64,000 bases of DNA from Paraherbaspirillum soli (GTDB taxonomy: Bacteria; Pseudomonadota; Gammaproteobacteria; Burkholderiales; Burkholderiaceae_D). Positions within the stretch are counted from its first letter, which is position 1, and each line of letters starts with the position of its first letter. Location: the NCBI RefSeq assembly GCF_042654985.1, contig NZ_JBHSMT010000029.1:458556-522555 (forward strand). The letters are read 5' to 3'. The notes beneath the pieces were generated by a model. The model did not search any database, was not told the DNA's origin, and saw only the letters and a program-made list of their open reading frames with translations. A program made the position numbers and the translations under genes. Positions 9,671-18,608 of the stretch are shown piece after piece.

Positions 9671-9831
9671 CTTGTCTACTCCAAGGTTGGTAAGTCCGCA
9701 CAAGCGGACCGGATGTCGACTTTGATCCAGAGTTGCCCGGATCCGTCTTTTTATTTTCCGCTGCAATACATGTCATCCGGTACGCGTTAGCTGCTGCGCG
9801 TATCGGCTACTTCCTGCAGCGGTACAAAAAA

Positions 9832-11373
9832 TCAGGCATGCAATGCTGTTTTGGGCGGCGTCAGCGATGCCGCTTGCTGCGCCGCCAGCCAGGCGCTCAA
9901 ACGATTTACCGCATCGGCATCAAGCCGCAATCCCAGTTTCGAACGGCGCCACAGAATGTCATCCGCGCTCAACGCCCATTCGTTACGCACCAGATAGCGC
10001 GCTTCGGCCTCATATAAATCGGCGCCGAACAGCTCGCCGAGTCCGGCCAGATCGCGAATACCGTCCAGCAGTTGCGCGGCGCGGGTACCGTAAGCGCGTG
10101 CATAACGTTCCGCCAATGCCGCCGGCAGCCATGCGTGCGCTGCCTGGAATTGTTTCAGGAAGCCGGCGAAATCCGCATTCGGCATATCTCCGCCCGGCAA
10201 TGGCGCGTGCGCGGTCCAGTGCGCTTTCTTGTAACCGAACAGCGGCTGCAAATGCTCCATCGCTTCTTCGGCCAGACGGCGGTAGGTCGTGATTTTTCCG
10301 CCGAACACCGACAACACCGGGGCCCGGTTCGGCTCGGCTTTCAGCTCCAGCTTATAGTCGCGCGTGACTGCGGATGGATTGGCGACTTCTTCTTCCAGCA
10401 ACGGACGCACGCCGGCGTAAGACCACACCACTTGCTCCGACGACACGGCGACCTCGAAATAGCGGTTGACCGATTCGCACAGGTAAGCGATCTCTTCTTC
10501 CGAAATCGCGACCTTGCTCGGATCGCCGGTGTACTCGACGTCGGTGGTGCCGATCAGCGTGAAATCCTTTTCGTACGGAATCGCAAATACGATGCGCTGG
10601 TCGGGGTTCTGGAAGATATAAGCGTGATTGTGATCGAACAGGCGCTTGGTCACGATATGGCTGCCCTTGACCAGGCGGATCTGATGCTGTGCAGGGGTAT
10701 TCAATGCGCCGTTGAGCAGGTTCGCGACCCAAGGTCCGGCGGCATTGACGATGCAGCGTGCGCTGACATTGAACACCGCTCCGGTCGCGGTCGACAGCAA
10801 GCGCGCATCCCAATATTGCTCGCCCTGCCGGGCTTCCAGCAAACGGGTCTTGGTCAAAATCGTGGCGCCGCGCTCCTTGGCATCCATCGCGTTCAGCACC
10901 ACCAGACGGGCATCCTGTACTGCGGCGTCGGAATAGACAAAGCCTTTGGTCAGGGTCTTCTTCAGCGGCGCGCCGGCCACGTGGCGGCGGAAATCGATGC
11001 CGCGCGAGCCAGGCAATACTTCCCGCTTGCTCAGATGGTCGTACAAAAACAAGCCGGCGCGAATCATCCAGGCCGGCCGCAAACTGGACACATGCGGCAT
11101 CACAAAGCGCAGCGGCGCAATGATGTGCGGCGCCATGCGCAGCAGCACCTCGCGCTCCTGCAAAGCCTTGCGGACCAGGCTGAATTCGTAGTGTTCCAGG
11201 TAGCGCAAACCGCCGTGTATCAATTTGGTGCTGGCCGATGAGGTATGCGCCGCCAGATCATCCTGTTCACACAGCAGCACACTCAACCCGCGCCCTACCG
11301 CGTCGCGCGCAATCCCGGCGCCGTTGACGCCGCCCCCAACCACCAATAAATCGACAATCTCACCTGGCGCCAC
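9832..11373 (-). CDS. glpD: Aerobic glycerol-3-phosphate dehydrogenase GlpD
   Basis: About 513 residues. The N-terminal FAD dinucleotide fold is VDLLVVGGGVNGAG, followed by SSASTKLIHGGLRYLEHYEF, the family signature, and a conserved C-terminal domain. It is a peripheral inner-membrane flavoprotein that oxidises glycerol-3-phosphate to dihydroxyacetone phosphate and passes electrons to quinone. The open frame begins at a GTG at 11400, but a GTG at 11373 is better because AAGGAG lies 6 nt before it. The promoter at 11477-11506 carries a GlpR-type operator. Confidence 0.95.
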   Translation of the reverse strand: MAPGEIVDLLVVGGGVNGAGIARDAVGRGLSVLLCEQDDLAAHTSSASTKLIHGGLRYLEHYEFSLVRKALQEREVLLRMAPHIIAPLRFVMPHVSSLRPAWMIRAGLFLYDHLSKREVLPGSRGIDFRRHVAGAPLKKTLTKGFVYSDAAVQDARLVVLNAMDAKERGATILTKTRLLEARQGEQYWDARLLSTATGAVFNVSARCIVNAAGPWVANLLNGALNTPAQHQIRLVKGSHIVTKRLFDHNHAYIFQNPDQRIVFAIPYEKDFTLIGTTDVEYTGDPSKVAISEEEIAYLCESVNRYFEVAVSSEQVVWSYAGVRPLLEEEVANPSAVTRDYKLELKAEPNRAPVLSVFGGKITTYRRLAEEAMEHLQPLFGYKKAHWTAHAPLPGGDMPNADFAGFLKQFQAAHAWLPAALAERYARAYGTRAAQLLDGIRDLAGLGELFGADLYEAEARYLVRNEWALSADDILWRRSKLGLRLDADAVNRLSAWLAAQQAASLTPPKTALHA

Positions 11374-11683
11374 TGCTATCTCCTTGTGTCGGTAACTCAC
11401 TCATTGAATCGACATGCCGCTATCAAAAGAGCATGCCCGCAATGTCACCGAGCATCATAAAATATTTATATTCGAAAGTATATTGTTCGAATTCGAACAT
11501 TAACAATCATTTATATCAATGAATAGCAATTGCGCGATAGCAATGGACTCTCATGCGGATAGTCGCCGCCTATTGTGCCTCACGGCAATGACCTGGTAAT
11601 GACAGCGAGCAGGCATGCGCTGCCGCAAGCGGCGGGGTGGGGGCGGAAACTTGAGAAGCTCGGATAAGAAGCCGTTTGATGCC
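11374..11683 (-). promoter_or_regulatory. glpR-glpD intergenic region
   Basis: About 310 bp without a coding gene. It is AT-rich around 11455-11525, where the glpD promoter and operator lie (annotated separately). The remainder (about 11530-11683) shows no convincing ORF or hairpin beyond the 3' flank of glpR. Confidence 0.6.
11477..11506 (-). promoter_or_regulatory. glpD promoter with GlpR operator in the spacer
   Basis: On the minus strand: -35 TTGTTA (11506-11501), 18-nt spacer, -10 TATACT (11482-11477). The spacer contains the perfect 16-bp palindrome TGTTCGAATTCGAACA (11484-11499), very close to the known E. coli GlpR operator core (TGTTCG...CGAACA). A repressor there would occlude both hexamers. 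A further ATTCGAA half-site lies at about 11470-11476. The promoter assignment is by eye; the operator match is strong. Confidence 0.8.
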
Positions 11684-12478
11684 TTATTCAGATTCAGGCT
11701 TGGCGGCGACAAATACATCGACTTGCGCTTCCTGGAAAACCTGTTGCATCGCCTCCGGCACCGGCTGGTCTGTAAACAAGGCATTGATCTTAGCTATGTC
11801 GCCCAGACGTACCAAGGCGGGACGCCAGAATTTTGAATGGTCGGCCACCAGGAACACGGTGCGCGAGTGCTCGATGATCGCCTCGGAAACCCGCACTTCG
11901 CGGTAATCGAAATCGCGCAAGGTGCCGTCGGCTTCGATGCTGGAAATGCCGATGATGCCGAAATCGACTTTAAAGCGGCGGATGAAGTCTATCGTTTCTT
12001 CGCCGGTAATGCCGAGATCGCGGGCACGCACCACGCCGCCGGTGATGATCACTTCGCAGCCGGGGTAGCCGCTCATGATCGCCGCGACGTTAAGATTGTT
12101 GGTGATGATGCGCAGGTTGCGCCGGCGGCTGAGCGCCTTCGCCACTTCCTCATTGGTGGTGCCGAGGTTGATGAACAGTGTGGCCTGGTCCGGGATGTGC
12201 TCGGCCACCAGGGCCGCGATGCGGCGTTTTTCTTCCGAATACAATCCTTGCCGCGCGCCGTAAGCGATATTTTCGGCACTGGACGGCAAGCCGACGCCGC
12301 CGTGATAGCGCTGCAACAGGTTTAATTCCGCCAGCAAATTGATGTCGCGCCGTATCGTCTGCGGCGTGATCTGGAAACGATTTGCCAAATGCTCGACCGT
12401 CATGAAGCCGTCGCGCTGGACATAACTTAGCAATTCCTGTTGACGCGCGTTAAGCGTCGGCGCTGATATCTGTGGCAT
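11684..12478 (-). CDS. glpR: DeoR-family glycerol-3-phosphate regulon repressor GlpR
   Basis: 264 residues. An N-terminal DeoR winged helix (RQQELLSYVQRDGFMTVEHL ... TPQTIRRDI, about residues 12-50) precedes the DeoR sugar-phosphate-sensing C-terminal domain (LFINLGTTNEEVAKAL, VIITGGVVRARDLG). GlpR represses glycerol catabolic genes and is released by glycerol-3-phosphate. It is directly upstream of glpD, whose promoter has the matching palindrome. Its own promoter region (after 12478) includes REP-like copy B. Confidence 0.92.
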   Translation of the reverse strand: MPQISAPTLNARQQELLSYVQRDGFMTVEHLANRFQITPQTIRRDINLLAELNLLQRYHGGVGLPSSAENIAYGARQGLYSEEKRRIAALVAEHIPDQATLFINLGTTNEEVAKALSRRRNLRIITNNLNVAAIMSGYPGCEVIITGGVVRARDLGITGEETIDFIRRFKVDFGIIGISSIEADGTLRDFDYREVRVSEAIIEHSRTVFLVADHSKFWRPALVRLGDIAKINALFTDQPVPEAMQQVFQEAQVDVFVAAKPESE

Positions 12479-12493
12479 AAATTTTATCTTTTG

Positions 12494-12542
12494 CGGGACA
12501 GAGTTTAAGAGTCGCCGAAGCGCGACGAATTACTCTGTCCTC
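12494..12542. repeat. REP-like palindromic repeat, copy B
   Basis: Upstream of glpR. It reads GGGACAGAGTTTAAGA, then a small GTCGC-CGAA-GCGCGAC hairpin, then AATTACTCTGTCC. It is the reverse-oriented relative of copy A at 5548-5603: on the minus strand it has GGACAGAGTAAT at one end and CTTAAACTCTGTCCC at the other. Confidence 0.7.
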
Positions 12543-12611
12543 AACTGATTAAAAATAAGGTCTCCGATTATGAATGATCTTTGTCCCGACATCATGCTCA
12601 CGCAGTGTCAC

Positions 12612-13841
12612 CTATCGGGTCAAAGCCTGATCCAGCAACTCAATCCAATGCTTGACCGGGGTCGCGGTGCCCGACTGTAAATGAGTCAGGCAACCGATAT
12701 TGGCGGACACAATCATGTCCGGCCCGGTCGCCTGTAAATTATTCAGCTTGTTGTCGCGCAGGCGCAGCGACAGTTCCGGCTGCAGCACCGAATAGGTACC
12801 GGCCGAGCCGCAACACAAATGGCTATCGGCGCACAGCTGCACATCGACGCCGGCATTGCGCAGCAAACCCTCGACCTTGCCGCGGATCTGCTGTCCATGC
12901 TGCAGGGTGCATGGCGGATGATAGGCAACCCGGCAATGCAGCTTGCCGCCCAGCAGTTGCTGCAACTGCGCTTCGAACGCCGGCAAAATCTCGCTCAGGT
13001 CCTGCGTCAGCGCCGAAATTCTTTGGGCCTTTGCGGCGTAGGCCGGATCGTGCGCCAGCAAATGCCCATATTCCTTGACCGTGACGCCGCAGCCGGATGC
13101 GGTCATGACGATGGCTTCGATGTTTCCGCCCTCCACATACGGCCACCAGGCGTCGATATTGCGGCGCATATCGTCCAGGCCGCCGTCCTGATCGTTCAAG
13201 TGATATCGAATCGCGCCGCAGCACCCCGCTTTCGGCGCGACCATCAGTTGCACGCCCAGCGCATCGAATACGCGGGCGGTGGCGCGATTGATGTTGGGCG
13301 CCATTGCCGGTTGCACGCAGCCATCCAGCAACAGCATCCGGCGTGCATGCCGGCGCTGCGGCAGCATGCCGGCATTCTGTTTTTCGGGAACCTTGTTCTT
13401 CAGCTTTTGCGGCAGCGCAGGCCGCAGCCATTGCCCCGCTCGCATGGCCGGCTTGAACAGCCATTGCCGCGGCAACAGCGCTTTCAGCGCGTTGCGCATC
13501 AGTTGCTGCGCGACGGGACGCGGCACCTGCTGGTCCACCACCTTGCGGCCGATATCCAGCAAGCGGCCGTACTGCACGCCGGACGGACAGGTGGTCTCGC
13601 AATTGCGGCAGGTCAGGCAGCGATCCAGATGCAATTGCGTTTTGGCGGTGGCCGGCTTCCCTTCCAGCACTTGCTTGATCAGGTAAATCCGACCGCGCGG
13701 ACCATCCAGCTCGTCCCCCAACAGCTGATAGGTCGGACAGGTCGCGGTACAAAAACCGCAATGGACGCAGGCGCGCAGAATAGCGTCGGCTTCCTGACCT
13801 TCACGCGTGTTTTTGATGAAATCGGCTAAGTTGGTTTGCAT
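12612..13841 (-). CDS. glcF: Glycolate oxidase iron-sulfur subunit GlcF
   Basis: 409 residues. Two 4Fe-4S ferredoxin motifs are at CVHCGFCTATCP (Cys25, 28, 31, 35) and CLTCRNCETTCP (Cys75, 78, 81, 85), followed by two CCG-type domains (for example KAGCCGAIRYH and HLCCGSAGTY) typical of quinone-linked oxidoreductase subunits. With GlcD and GlcE it oxidises glycolate to glyoxylate at the inner membrane. It starts 12 bp after glcE and ends the glc run. Confidence 0.94.
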   Translation of the reverse strand: MQTNLADFIKNTREGQEADAILRACVHCGFCTATCPTYQLLGDELDGPRGRIYLIKQVLEGKPATAKTQLHLDRCLTCRNCETTCPSGVQYGRLLDIGRKVVDQQVPRPVAQQLMRNALKALLPRQWLFKPAMRAGQWLRPALPQKLKNKVPEKQNAGMLPQRRHARRMLLLDGCVQPAMAPNINRATARVFDALGVQLMVAPKAGCCGAIRYHLNDQDGGLDDMRRNIDAWWPYVEGGNIEAIVMTASGCGVTVKEYGHLLAHDPAYAAKAQRISALTQDLSEILPAFEAQLQQLLGGKLHCRVAYHPPCTLQHGQQIRGKVEGLLRNAGVDVQLCADSHLCCGSAGTYSVLQPELSLRLRDNKLNNLQATGPDMIVSANIGCLTHLQSGTATPVKHWIELLDQALTR

Positions 13842-13853
13842 GAAAATCCGTCT

Positions 13854-14921
13854 TCAGAAATCGGGATACATCCGCCCCGGATTGAAAATCCCGGCCGGGT
13901 CGAAACTGGCTTTCAGGTTGCGGTGTATCTGCGCGACCGCCGGCGCCAGCGGCTGGAACACGCCGACGCTTTTGTCCGCGCCGCGATATAGAGTCGCGTG
14001 ACCGCCGATGCCGGCCAGCGCGCTGCGAATTTTTCCAGCGTCGGCATCGGCGCCAGTGCGCAGCCAGCGCTGGGCGCCGCCCCACTCGATCAAGGTCGCG
14101 CCCGGCAGCGCAAGCGGCGGCGTCACGGACGGCACCGACAAGCGCCATAACGCTTTCTGCGGCCCCTGAATATCGAAGAACGCATGGGTCTGCTCGCGCA
14201 AGCTGTGCCAGAACGCATGGTCATCAACGACCGTCTCGCCACCGAGTTTTTTCTCCGCCGCGCTGACCGCCGCCTGCGCTCCCGACAAGCGTATCGTCAA
14301 CACGCCGTCGCTCCAGCAACTGGCGGAAATCGGCAGCGGCTGCCCTCCCCACTCATTGAGCCGGCCAATCGCTTCGGCTTCGGTCGCCGCAAAACGGCGG
14401 CTGCTGACGGCCACCGGGCGCGGCAATACTTTCAATGAAATTTCAAGCATCAGGCCGAGCGTGCCGAGCGCGCCGGTCAGCAAACGCGAGACATCGTAGC
14501 CGGCGACATTCTTCATGACCTGGCCGCCGAAACGCAGCGTGTCGCCGCGACCATCCATCAGCACCGCACCCAACACAAAATCGCGTACCGCGCCGACCGC
14601 CTGCCGCGACGGTCCCGACAAACCGCACGCCACCATGCCGCCTAGCGTGGCGCCGGCGCCGTAATGCGGCGGCTCGAAAGCCAGCGCCTGATTGCGCGAC
14701 GCCAGCGCTGCTTCGATCTCATCCAGCGGCGTGCCGCAACGCGCCGTGATTACCAGTTCGGTCGGCTCATAGTCGATGATGCCGCTGTAGGCGCGGGTAT
14801 CCAGCAACTCGCCGTGCGGCTGCTGGCCGTACCAGTCCTTGCTGCCGCCGCCGCGTATTCGCAGCGGACGGCGTTCGGCGCTGGCCGCCGTGATTTGATC
14901 CCGGAATTGTTGTGTATCCAT
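13854..14921 (-). CDS. glcE: Glycolate oxidase FAD-binding subunit GlcE
   Basis: 355 residues, a truncated relative of GlcD with a PCMH-type FAD domain: RIRGGGSKDWYG near residue 22 is the FAD pyrophosphate loop, and GGMVACGLSGPSR and VMKNVAGYDVSRL are conserved. It is a non-catalytic or second flavin subunit of glycolate oxidase. It lies between glcD (34 bp gap) and glcF (12 bp gap), in the standard D-E-F order. Confidence 0.93.
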   Translation of the reverse strand: MDTQQFRDQITAASAERRPLRIRGGGSKDWYGQQPHGELLDTRAYSGIIDYEPTELVITARCGTPLDEIEAALASRNQALAFEPPHYGAGATLGGMVACGLSGPSRQAVGAVRDFVLGAVLMDGRGDTLRFGGQVMKNVAGYDVSRLLTGALGTLGLMLEISLKVLPRPVAVSSRRFAATEAEAIGRLNEWGGQPLPISASCWSDGVLTIRLSGAQAAVSAAEKKLGGETVVDDHAFWHSLREQTHAFFDIQGPQKALWRLSVPSVTPPLALPGATLIEWGGAQRWLRTGADADAGKIRSALAGIGGHATLYRGADKSVGVFQPLAPAVAQIHRNLKASFDPAGIFNPGRMYPDF

Positions 14922-14955
14922 GAGTTTTTAATCTTTACGCGACGGAGATTGATGG

Positions 14956-16467
14956 CTAAAAACGCGGCAGTTCGGCGAACTTCAATTGCCCGCCTTGTAC
15001 GTGCATCCGTCCGTATTCCGCACAGCGTTGCAAGGTCGGGATGGCCTTGTCGGGATTGAGCAAAAAGGCAGTATCGAAGGCGCGCTTGACGCTGAAAAAT
15101 GCATCCCGTTCCAGCGGGGAAAACTGCACGCACATCGAATTGATTTTTTCGATGCCGACGCCGTGCTCGCCAGTGATCGTGCCACCGACGGCGACACATA
15201 ATTCAAGAATCTCGGCGCCGAATTCCTCAGCCAGATGCAGTTCGCCGGGCCGGTTGGCGTCGAACAAAATCAAGGGATGCAGATTGCCGTCGCCGGCATG
15301 GAACACATTGGCGCAGCGCAAGCCGTATTTGTTTTCCATGTGCGCGATGCCGAGCAATACCCGCGCCAGATGCTTGCGCGGAATGGTGCCGTCCATGCAG
15401 TAATAGTCCGGCGAAATGCGGCCGGCAGCGGGGAAGGCATTCTTGCGCCCGGACCAGAAACGCAAGCGTTCCGCTTCAGTCTGCGACACCTCGATGCGGG
15501 TCGCGCCGCTGGCGTTCAACACCTCGCGCATGCGGCCGATTTCTTCTTCCACTTCTTCACTGGTGCCGTCCGATTCGCACAGCAGGATCGCTGCGGCATC
15601 GGTGTCGTAACCGGCTTTGACGAACGGCTCGACCATGCGCACGCTGGTGCGGTCCATCATCTCCAGGCCGGCGGGAATGATGCCGGCGGCGATCACGTTG
15701 GCGACCGCATTGCCGCTCTGCACCACGTCGTCGAACGAGGCCATGATGACCCGCGCCAGTTGCGGCTTCGGGATCAATTTGACGGTGACTTCGGTGACTA
15801 CACCCAGCATGCCTTCGGAGCCGATGAATACCGCCAGCAGATCGAGGCCGGGCGCATCCAGCGCCTCGCTGCCGAGTTCGACAATCTCGCCGTTGATGGT
15901 CACCATCCGCACTCGCAACACGTTGTGCACCGTCAAGCCGTATTTGAGGCAATGCACGCCGCCGGAATTCTCGGCGACGTTGCCGCCGATGGTGCAGGCA
16001 ATCTGCGATGACGGGTCCGGCGCGTAATACAAATCATGCGCTGCTGCCGCCTCCGAAATGGCCAGGTTGCGCACTCCCGGCTGCACCGTCGCGGTTCGTG
16101 CCGCGGCATCGAGCTTGACCACGCGTGTGAACTTGGCGGTCGACAGCACGACCCCGGCGGCGATCGGCATCGCCCCGCCCGACAGTCCGGTGCCGGCGCC
16201 GCGCGGCACGATGGGCACTTGCAGATCGCGGCAGGTTTGCATGATCGCGACAACTTGCGCCTCGGTTTCCGGCAACACGACCACCATCGGCAATTGCCGA
16301 TAAGCGGCCAAGCCATCGCATTCGTAGGGGCGGGTATCTTCGTCGTTGAACAGCACGGCATGCGCGGGCAGTATCTGGCGCAATGCCGCCACCACCTGCT
16401 GTTGGCGGGCGGGGCTGAAAGCTGGTTCTGTGGAAGCGGGGACAGATGCGGGTGCGACGACATTCAT
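14956..16467 (-). CDS. glcD: Glycolate oxidase catalytic FAD subunit GlcD
   Basis: 503 residues. PCMH FAD domain (VPIVPRGAGTGLSGGAMP), CTIGGNVAENSGGVHCLKYG and the C-terminal FAD-oxidase domain with VFHAGDGNLHPLILFD and TGEHGVG are diagnostic of GlcD. It oxidises glycolate (and D-lactate) and delivers electrons through GlcF. The frame is open upstream to 16986, but the ATG at 16467 with AGGA before it gives the normal N-terminus; the upstream part is a shadow of the neighbouring gene. Its 5' neighbour is a paralogous dehydrogenase, 53 bp away. Confidence 0.94.
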   Translation of the reverse strand: MNVVAPASVPASTEPAFSPARQQQVVAALRQILPAHAVLFNDEDTRPYECDGLAAYRQLPMVVVLPETEAQVVAIMQTCRDLQVPIVPRGAGTGLSGGAMPIAAGVVLSTAKFTRVVKLDAAARTATVQPGVRNLAISEAAAAHDLYYAPDPSSQIACTIGGNVAENSGGVHCLKYGLTVHNVLRVRMVTINGEIVELGSEALDAPGLDLLAVFIGSEGMLGVVTEVTVKLIPKPQLARVIMASFDDVVQSGNAVANVIAAGIIPAGLEMMDRTSVRMVEPFVKAGYDTDAAAILLCESDGTSEEVEEEIGRMREVLNASGATRIEVSQTEAERLRFWSGRKNAFPAAGRISPDYYCMDGTIPRKHLARVLLGIAHMENKYGLRCANVFHAGDGNLHPLILFDANRPGELHLAEEFGAEILELCVAVGGTITGEHGVGIEKINSMCVQFSPLERDAFFSVKRAFDTAFLLNPDKAIPTLQRCAEYGRMHVQGGQLKFAELPRF

Positions 16468-16520
16468 TCTGGCATTCCTGTTACTGATGTGAGGTACTGC
16501 GATGTGAGAAGCATGGCGCT

Positions 16521-17930
16521 TCACCAGCGAATGATTTTGCCGGGGTTCATGATGTTGCACGGATCGAAAGCATGCTTCAGCATGCGCATGCTTTCGATCG
16601 CTTCGACGCCATGTTCCTGGATCAGGAAATCCATTTTGTGCAGGCCGACGCCGTGCTCGCCGCTGCAGGTGCCATCCATCGCCAGCGCCCGGCCGACCAT
16701 CCGCGCATTGACTGCTTCGGCGCGGGCGATGTCGGCCGCATCGTCGGGATCGACCAGCATTTGCACATGGAAATTGCCATCGCCGACATGGCCGATGATC
16801 GAATAAATCATGTCGTTCGCTTCGCAATCGGCCTGGGTCTCGAGGATGCATTCGGCCAGCCGCGAAATCGGTACGCAGCAATCGGTCGAAATGGCGCGGC
16901 AGCCGGGACGCATCTGCAGTAGCGCAAAATAGGCGTTGTGACGGGCCGCCCATAAGCGCGAGCGATCCTCCGGCCGCGTCGCCCACTCAAAACCGGTGGC
17001 GTGATGTTCGGCCACCACCGCCTGCACTGTTTCGGCCTGCTCCTGGACGCCGTGTTCGCTGCCGTGAAATTCAAACAGCAATAACGCCTGCTCCGGCAGC
17101 GCCAGCTTGGCATAAGCGTTGATCGCCTTGACCCCGTTCCGGTCCAGCAGCTCGACCCGCGCCACCGGCACCCCAAGTTGAATCGTCTGTATCACCGCGT
17201 TGACCGCATCGGCCACGCTGCCGAACGAACAGACCGCGGCGGAGACCGCTTCCGGCTGCGGATACAGCCTGACGGTCACTTCGGTGATCACCCCCAGCGT
17301 GCCCTCGCTGCCGACAAACAGCCGCGTCAGGTCGTAGCCGGCGGAGGACTTGCGGGCACGGGTGCCGGTCTTGATAATTCGGCCGTTGGCAGTCACCACC
17401 GTCAGCGCCAGCGTGTTCTCGCGCATGGTGCCGTAACGCACTGCATTGGTCCCGGAAGCGCGGGTCGCGGCCATGCCGCCGATGGTGGCGTCGGCACCGG
17501 GATCAATCGGGAAGAACAAGCCACTGTCCTTGCATTCATGATTCAGTTGCTTGCGCGTGACCCCGGCCTGCACGGTTGCCGTCAGGTCTTCGGCATGGAT
17601 CGCCAGCAGTCGGTTCATGCGCGACAAATCAAGCGAGATGCCGCCTTGCGCCGCCAGGATGTGACCTTCCAGCGAAGTGCCGCTGCCGAAAGGAATGACC
17701 GGGACCCGATGTTCGCTGCACAGCTTGAGCACGGCGGCGACTTCATCGGTCGACTCGGCAAACACCACCGCATCGGGCAACATCGGATCGTAGGAAGATG
17801 CATCGCGCCCGTGATGTTCACGCATCGCCAGCGTGGTCGTGAAACGCTCGCCAAACAAGGAATGCAGCGCCGTCAGCAAGGTCTCGGGTAGCGGCTTTTT
17901 TAACGCCGTTTGGTCAACAGCTTGATTCAT
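16521..17930 (-). CDS. FAD-linked D-lactate dehydrogenase (cytochrome type) / GlcD paralogue
   Basis: 469 residues, PCMH FAD domain (VPVIPFGSGTSLEGH) plus C-terminal FAD-oxidase domain with GHVGDGNFHVQML and GEHGVGLHKMDFL. The SLEGH loop and LNHECKDSGLFFPIDPGAD block resemble D-lactate dehydrogenase (cytochrome)-type proteins more than GlcD. It probably oxidises D-lactate or another 2-hydroxyacid into the respiratory chain. The ATG at 17930 has GGAG before it. It heads the glcDEF run, so co-expression is likely; the substrate is an inference. Confidence 0.85.
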   Translation of the reverse strand: MNQAVDQTALKKPLPETLLTALHSLFGERFTTTLAMREHHGRDASSYDPMLPDAVVFAESTDEVAAVLKLCSEHRVPVIPFGSGTSLEGHILAAQGGISLDLSRMNRLLAIHAEDLTATVQAGVTRKQLNHECKDSGLFFPIDPGADATIGGMAATRASGTNAVRYGTMRENTLALTVVTANGRIIKTGTRARKSSAGYDLTRLFVGSEGTLGVITEVTVRLYPQPEAVSAAVCSFGSVADAVNAVIQTIQLGVPVARVELLDRNGVKAINAYAKLALPEQALLLFEFHGSEHGVQEQAETVQAVVAEHHATGFEWATRPEDRSRLWAARHNAYFALLQMRPGCRAISTDCCVPISRLAECILETQADCEANDMIYSIIGHVGDGNFHVQMLVDPDDAADIARAEAVNARMVGRALAMDGTCSGEHGVGLHKMDFLIQEHGVEAIESMRMLKHAFDPCNIMNPGKIIRW

Positions 17931-18025
17931 GTGGGGTCTCCGGTTTTTTTGAATTCTACCCCGCGGTCCGAGCCGACGCTGGTGTAGAGTGTGCGTCATT
18001 CCATTCTGGGCACAGGCTAAAAATC

Positions 18026-18583
18026 ATGGGCAATCGACTCTCGAAAATCACCACCCGCACTGGCGACAACGGCACCACCGGCCTCGGCGACGGCAGCCGC
18101 ACCGGCAAGGATAGCCTGCGCATCCATGCGATCGGCGAGGTCGACGAACTCAATTCGCAACTCGGCGTGCTGCTGTGCGAGGCGCTGGACACTGACTTGC
18201 GCGAAGAATTATTTTCGATCCAGCATGACCTGTTCGACCTCGGCGGCGAGCTGTGCATCCCGGGTTATACGCTGGTGACCGAGACGCAGGTGGCGCGCCT
18301 GGATCGCTTGCTGGAAAAATACAATGCCGACTTGCCGCCGCTGCAAGAATTCATCCTGCCCGGCGGCACCCGCGCCGCGGCGCTGGCGCATGTCTGCCGC
18401 ACCGTATGCCGTCGCGCCGAACGCAACATAGTCAGCCTGGGCAAACATGAAACGGTGCAGCCGCCGCTACGGCTCTATATGAACCGCTTGTCGGATTTGC
18501 TGTTTGTGTTGTCGCGGGTGTTGAATCGGGTCGAGGGCGGCGGCGATGTGTTGTGGCAGAAGGATCGTCAGCGCGATATTTGA
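18026..18583 (+). CDS. PduO-type cob(I)alamin adenosyltransferase
   Basis: 185 residues. The N-terminal ATP loop KITTRTGDNGTTGLGDGSR (about residues 7-25) is the PduO/ATR hallmark, and GEVDELNSQLG and RRAERNIVSL (about 131-140) are further conserved blocks. The enzyme transfers adenosyl from ATP to cob(I)alamin, making adenosylcobalamin. It is divergent from the lactate dehydrogenase gene with 95 bp between starts; no cobalamin riboswitch is seen there. It marks the edge between core genes and the accessory region that follows. Confidence 0.94.
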   Translation: MGNRLSKITTRTGDNGTTGLGDGSRTGKDSLRIHAIGEVDELNSQLGVLLCEALDTDLREELFSIQHDLFDLGGELCIPGYTLVTETQVARLDRLLEKYNADLPPLQEFILPGGTRAAALAHVCRTVCRRAERNIVSLGKHETVQPPLRLYMNRLSDLLFVLSRVLNRVEGGGDVLWQKDRQRDI

Positions 18584-18608
18584 TTGCGCCACGAGGAGGC
18601 CTGCTATT

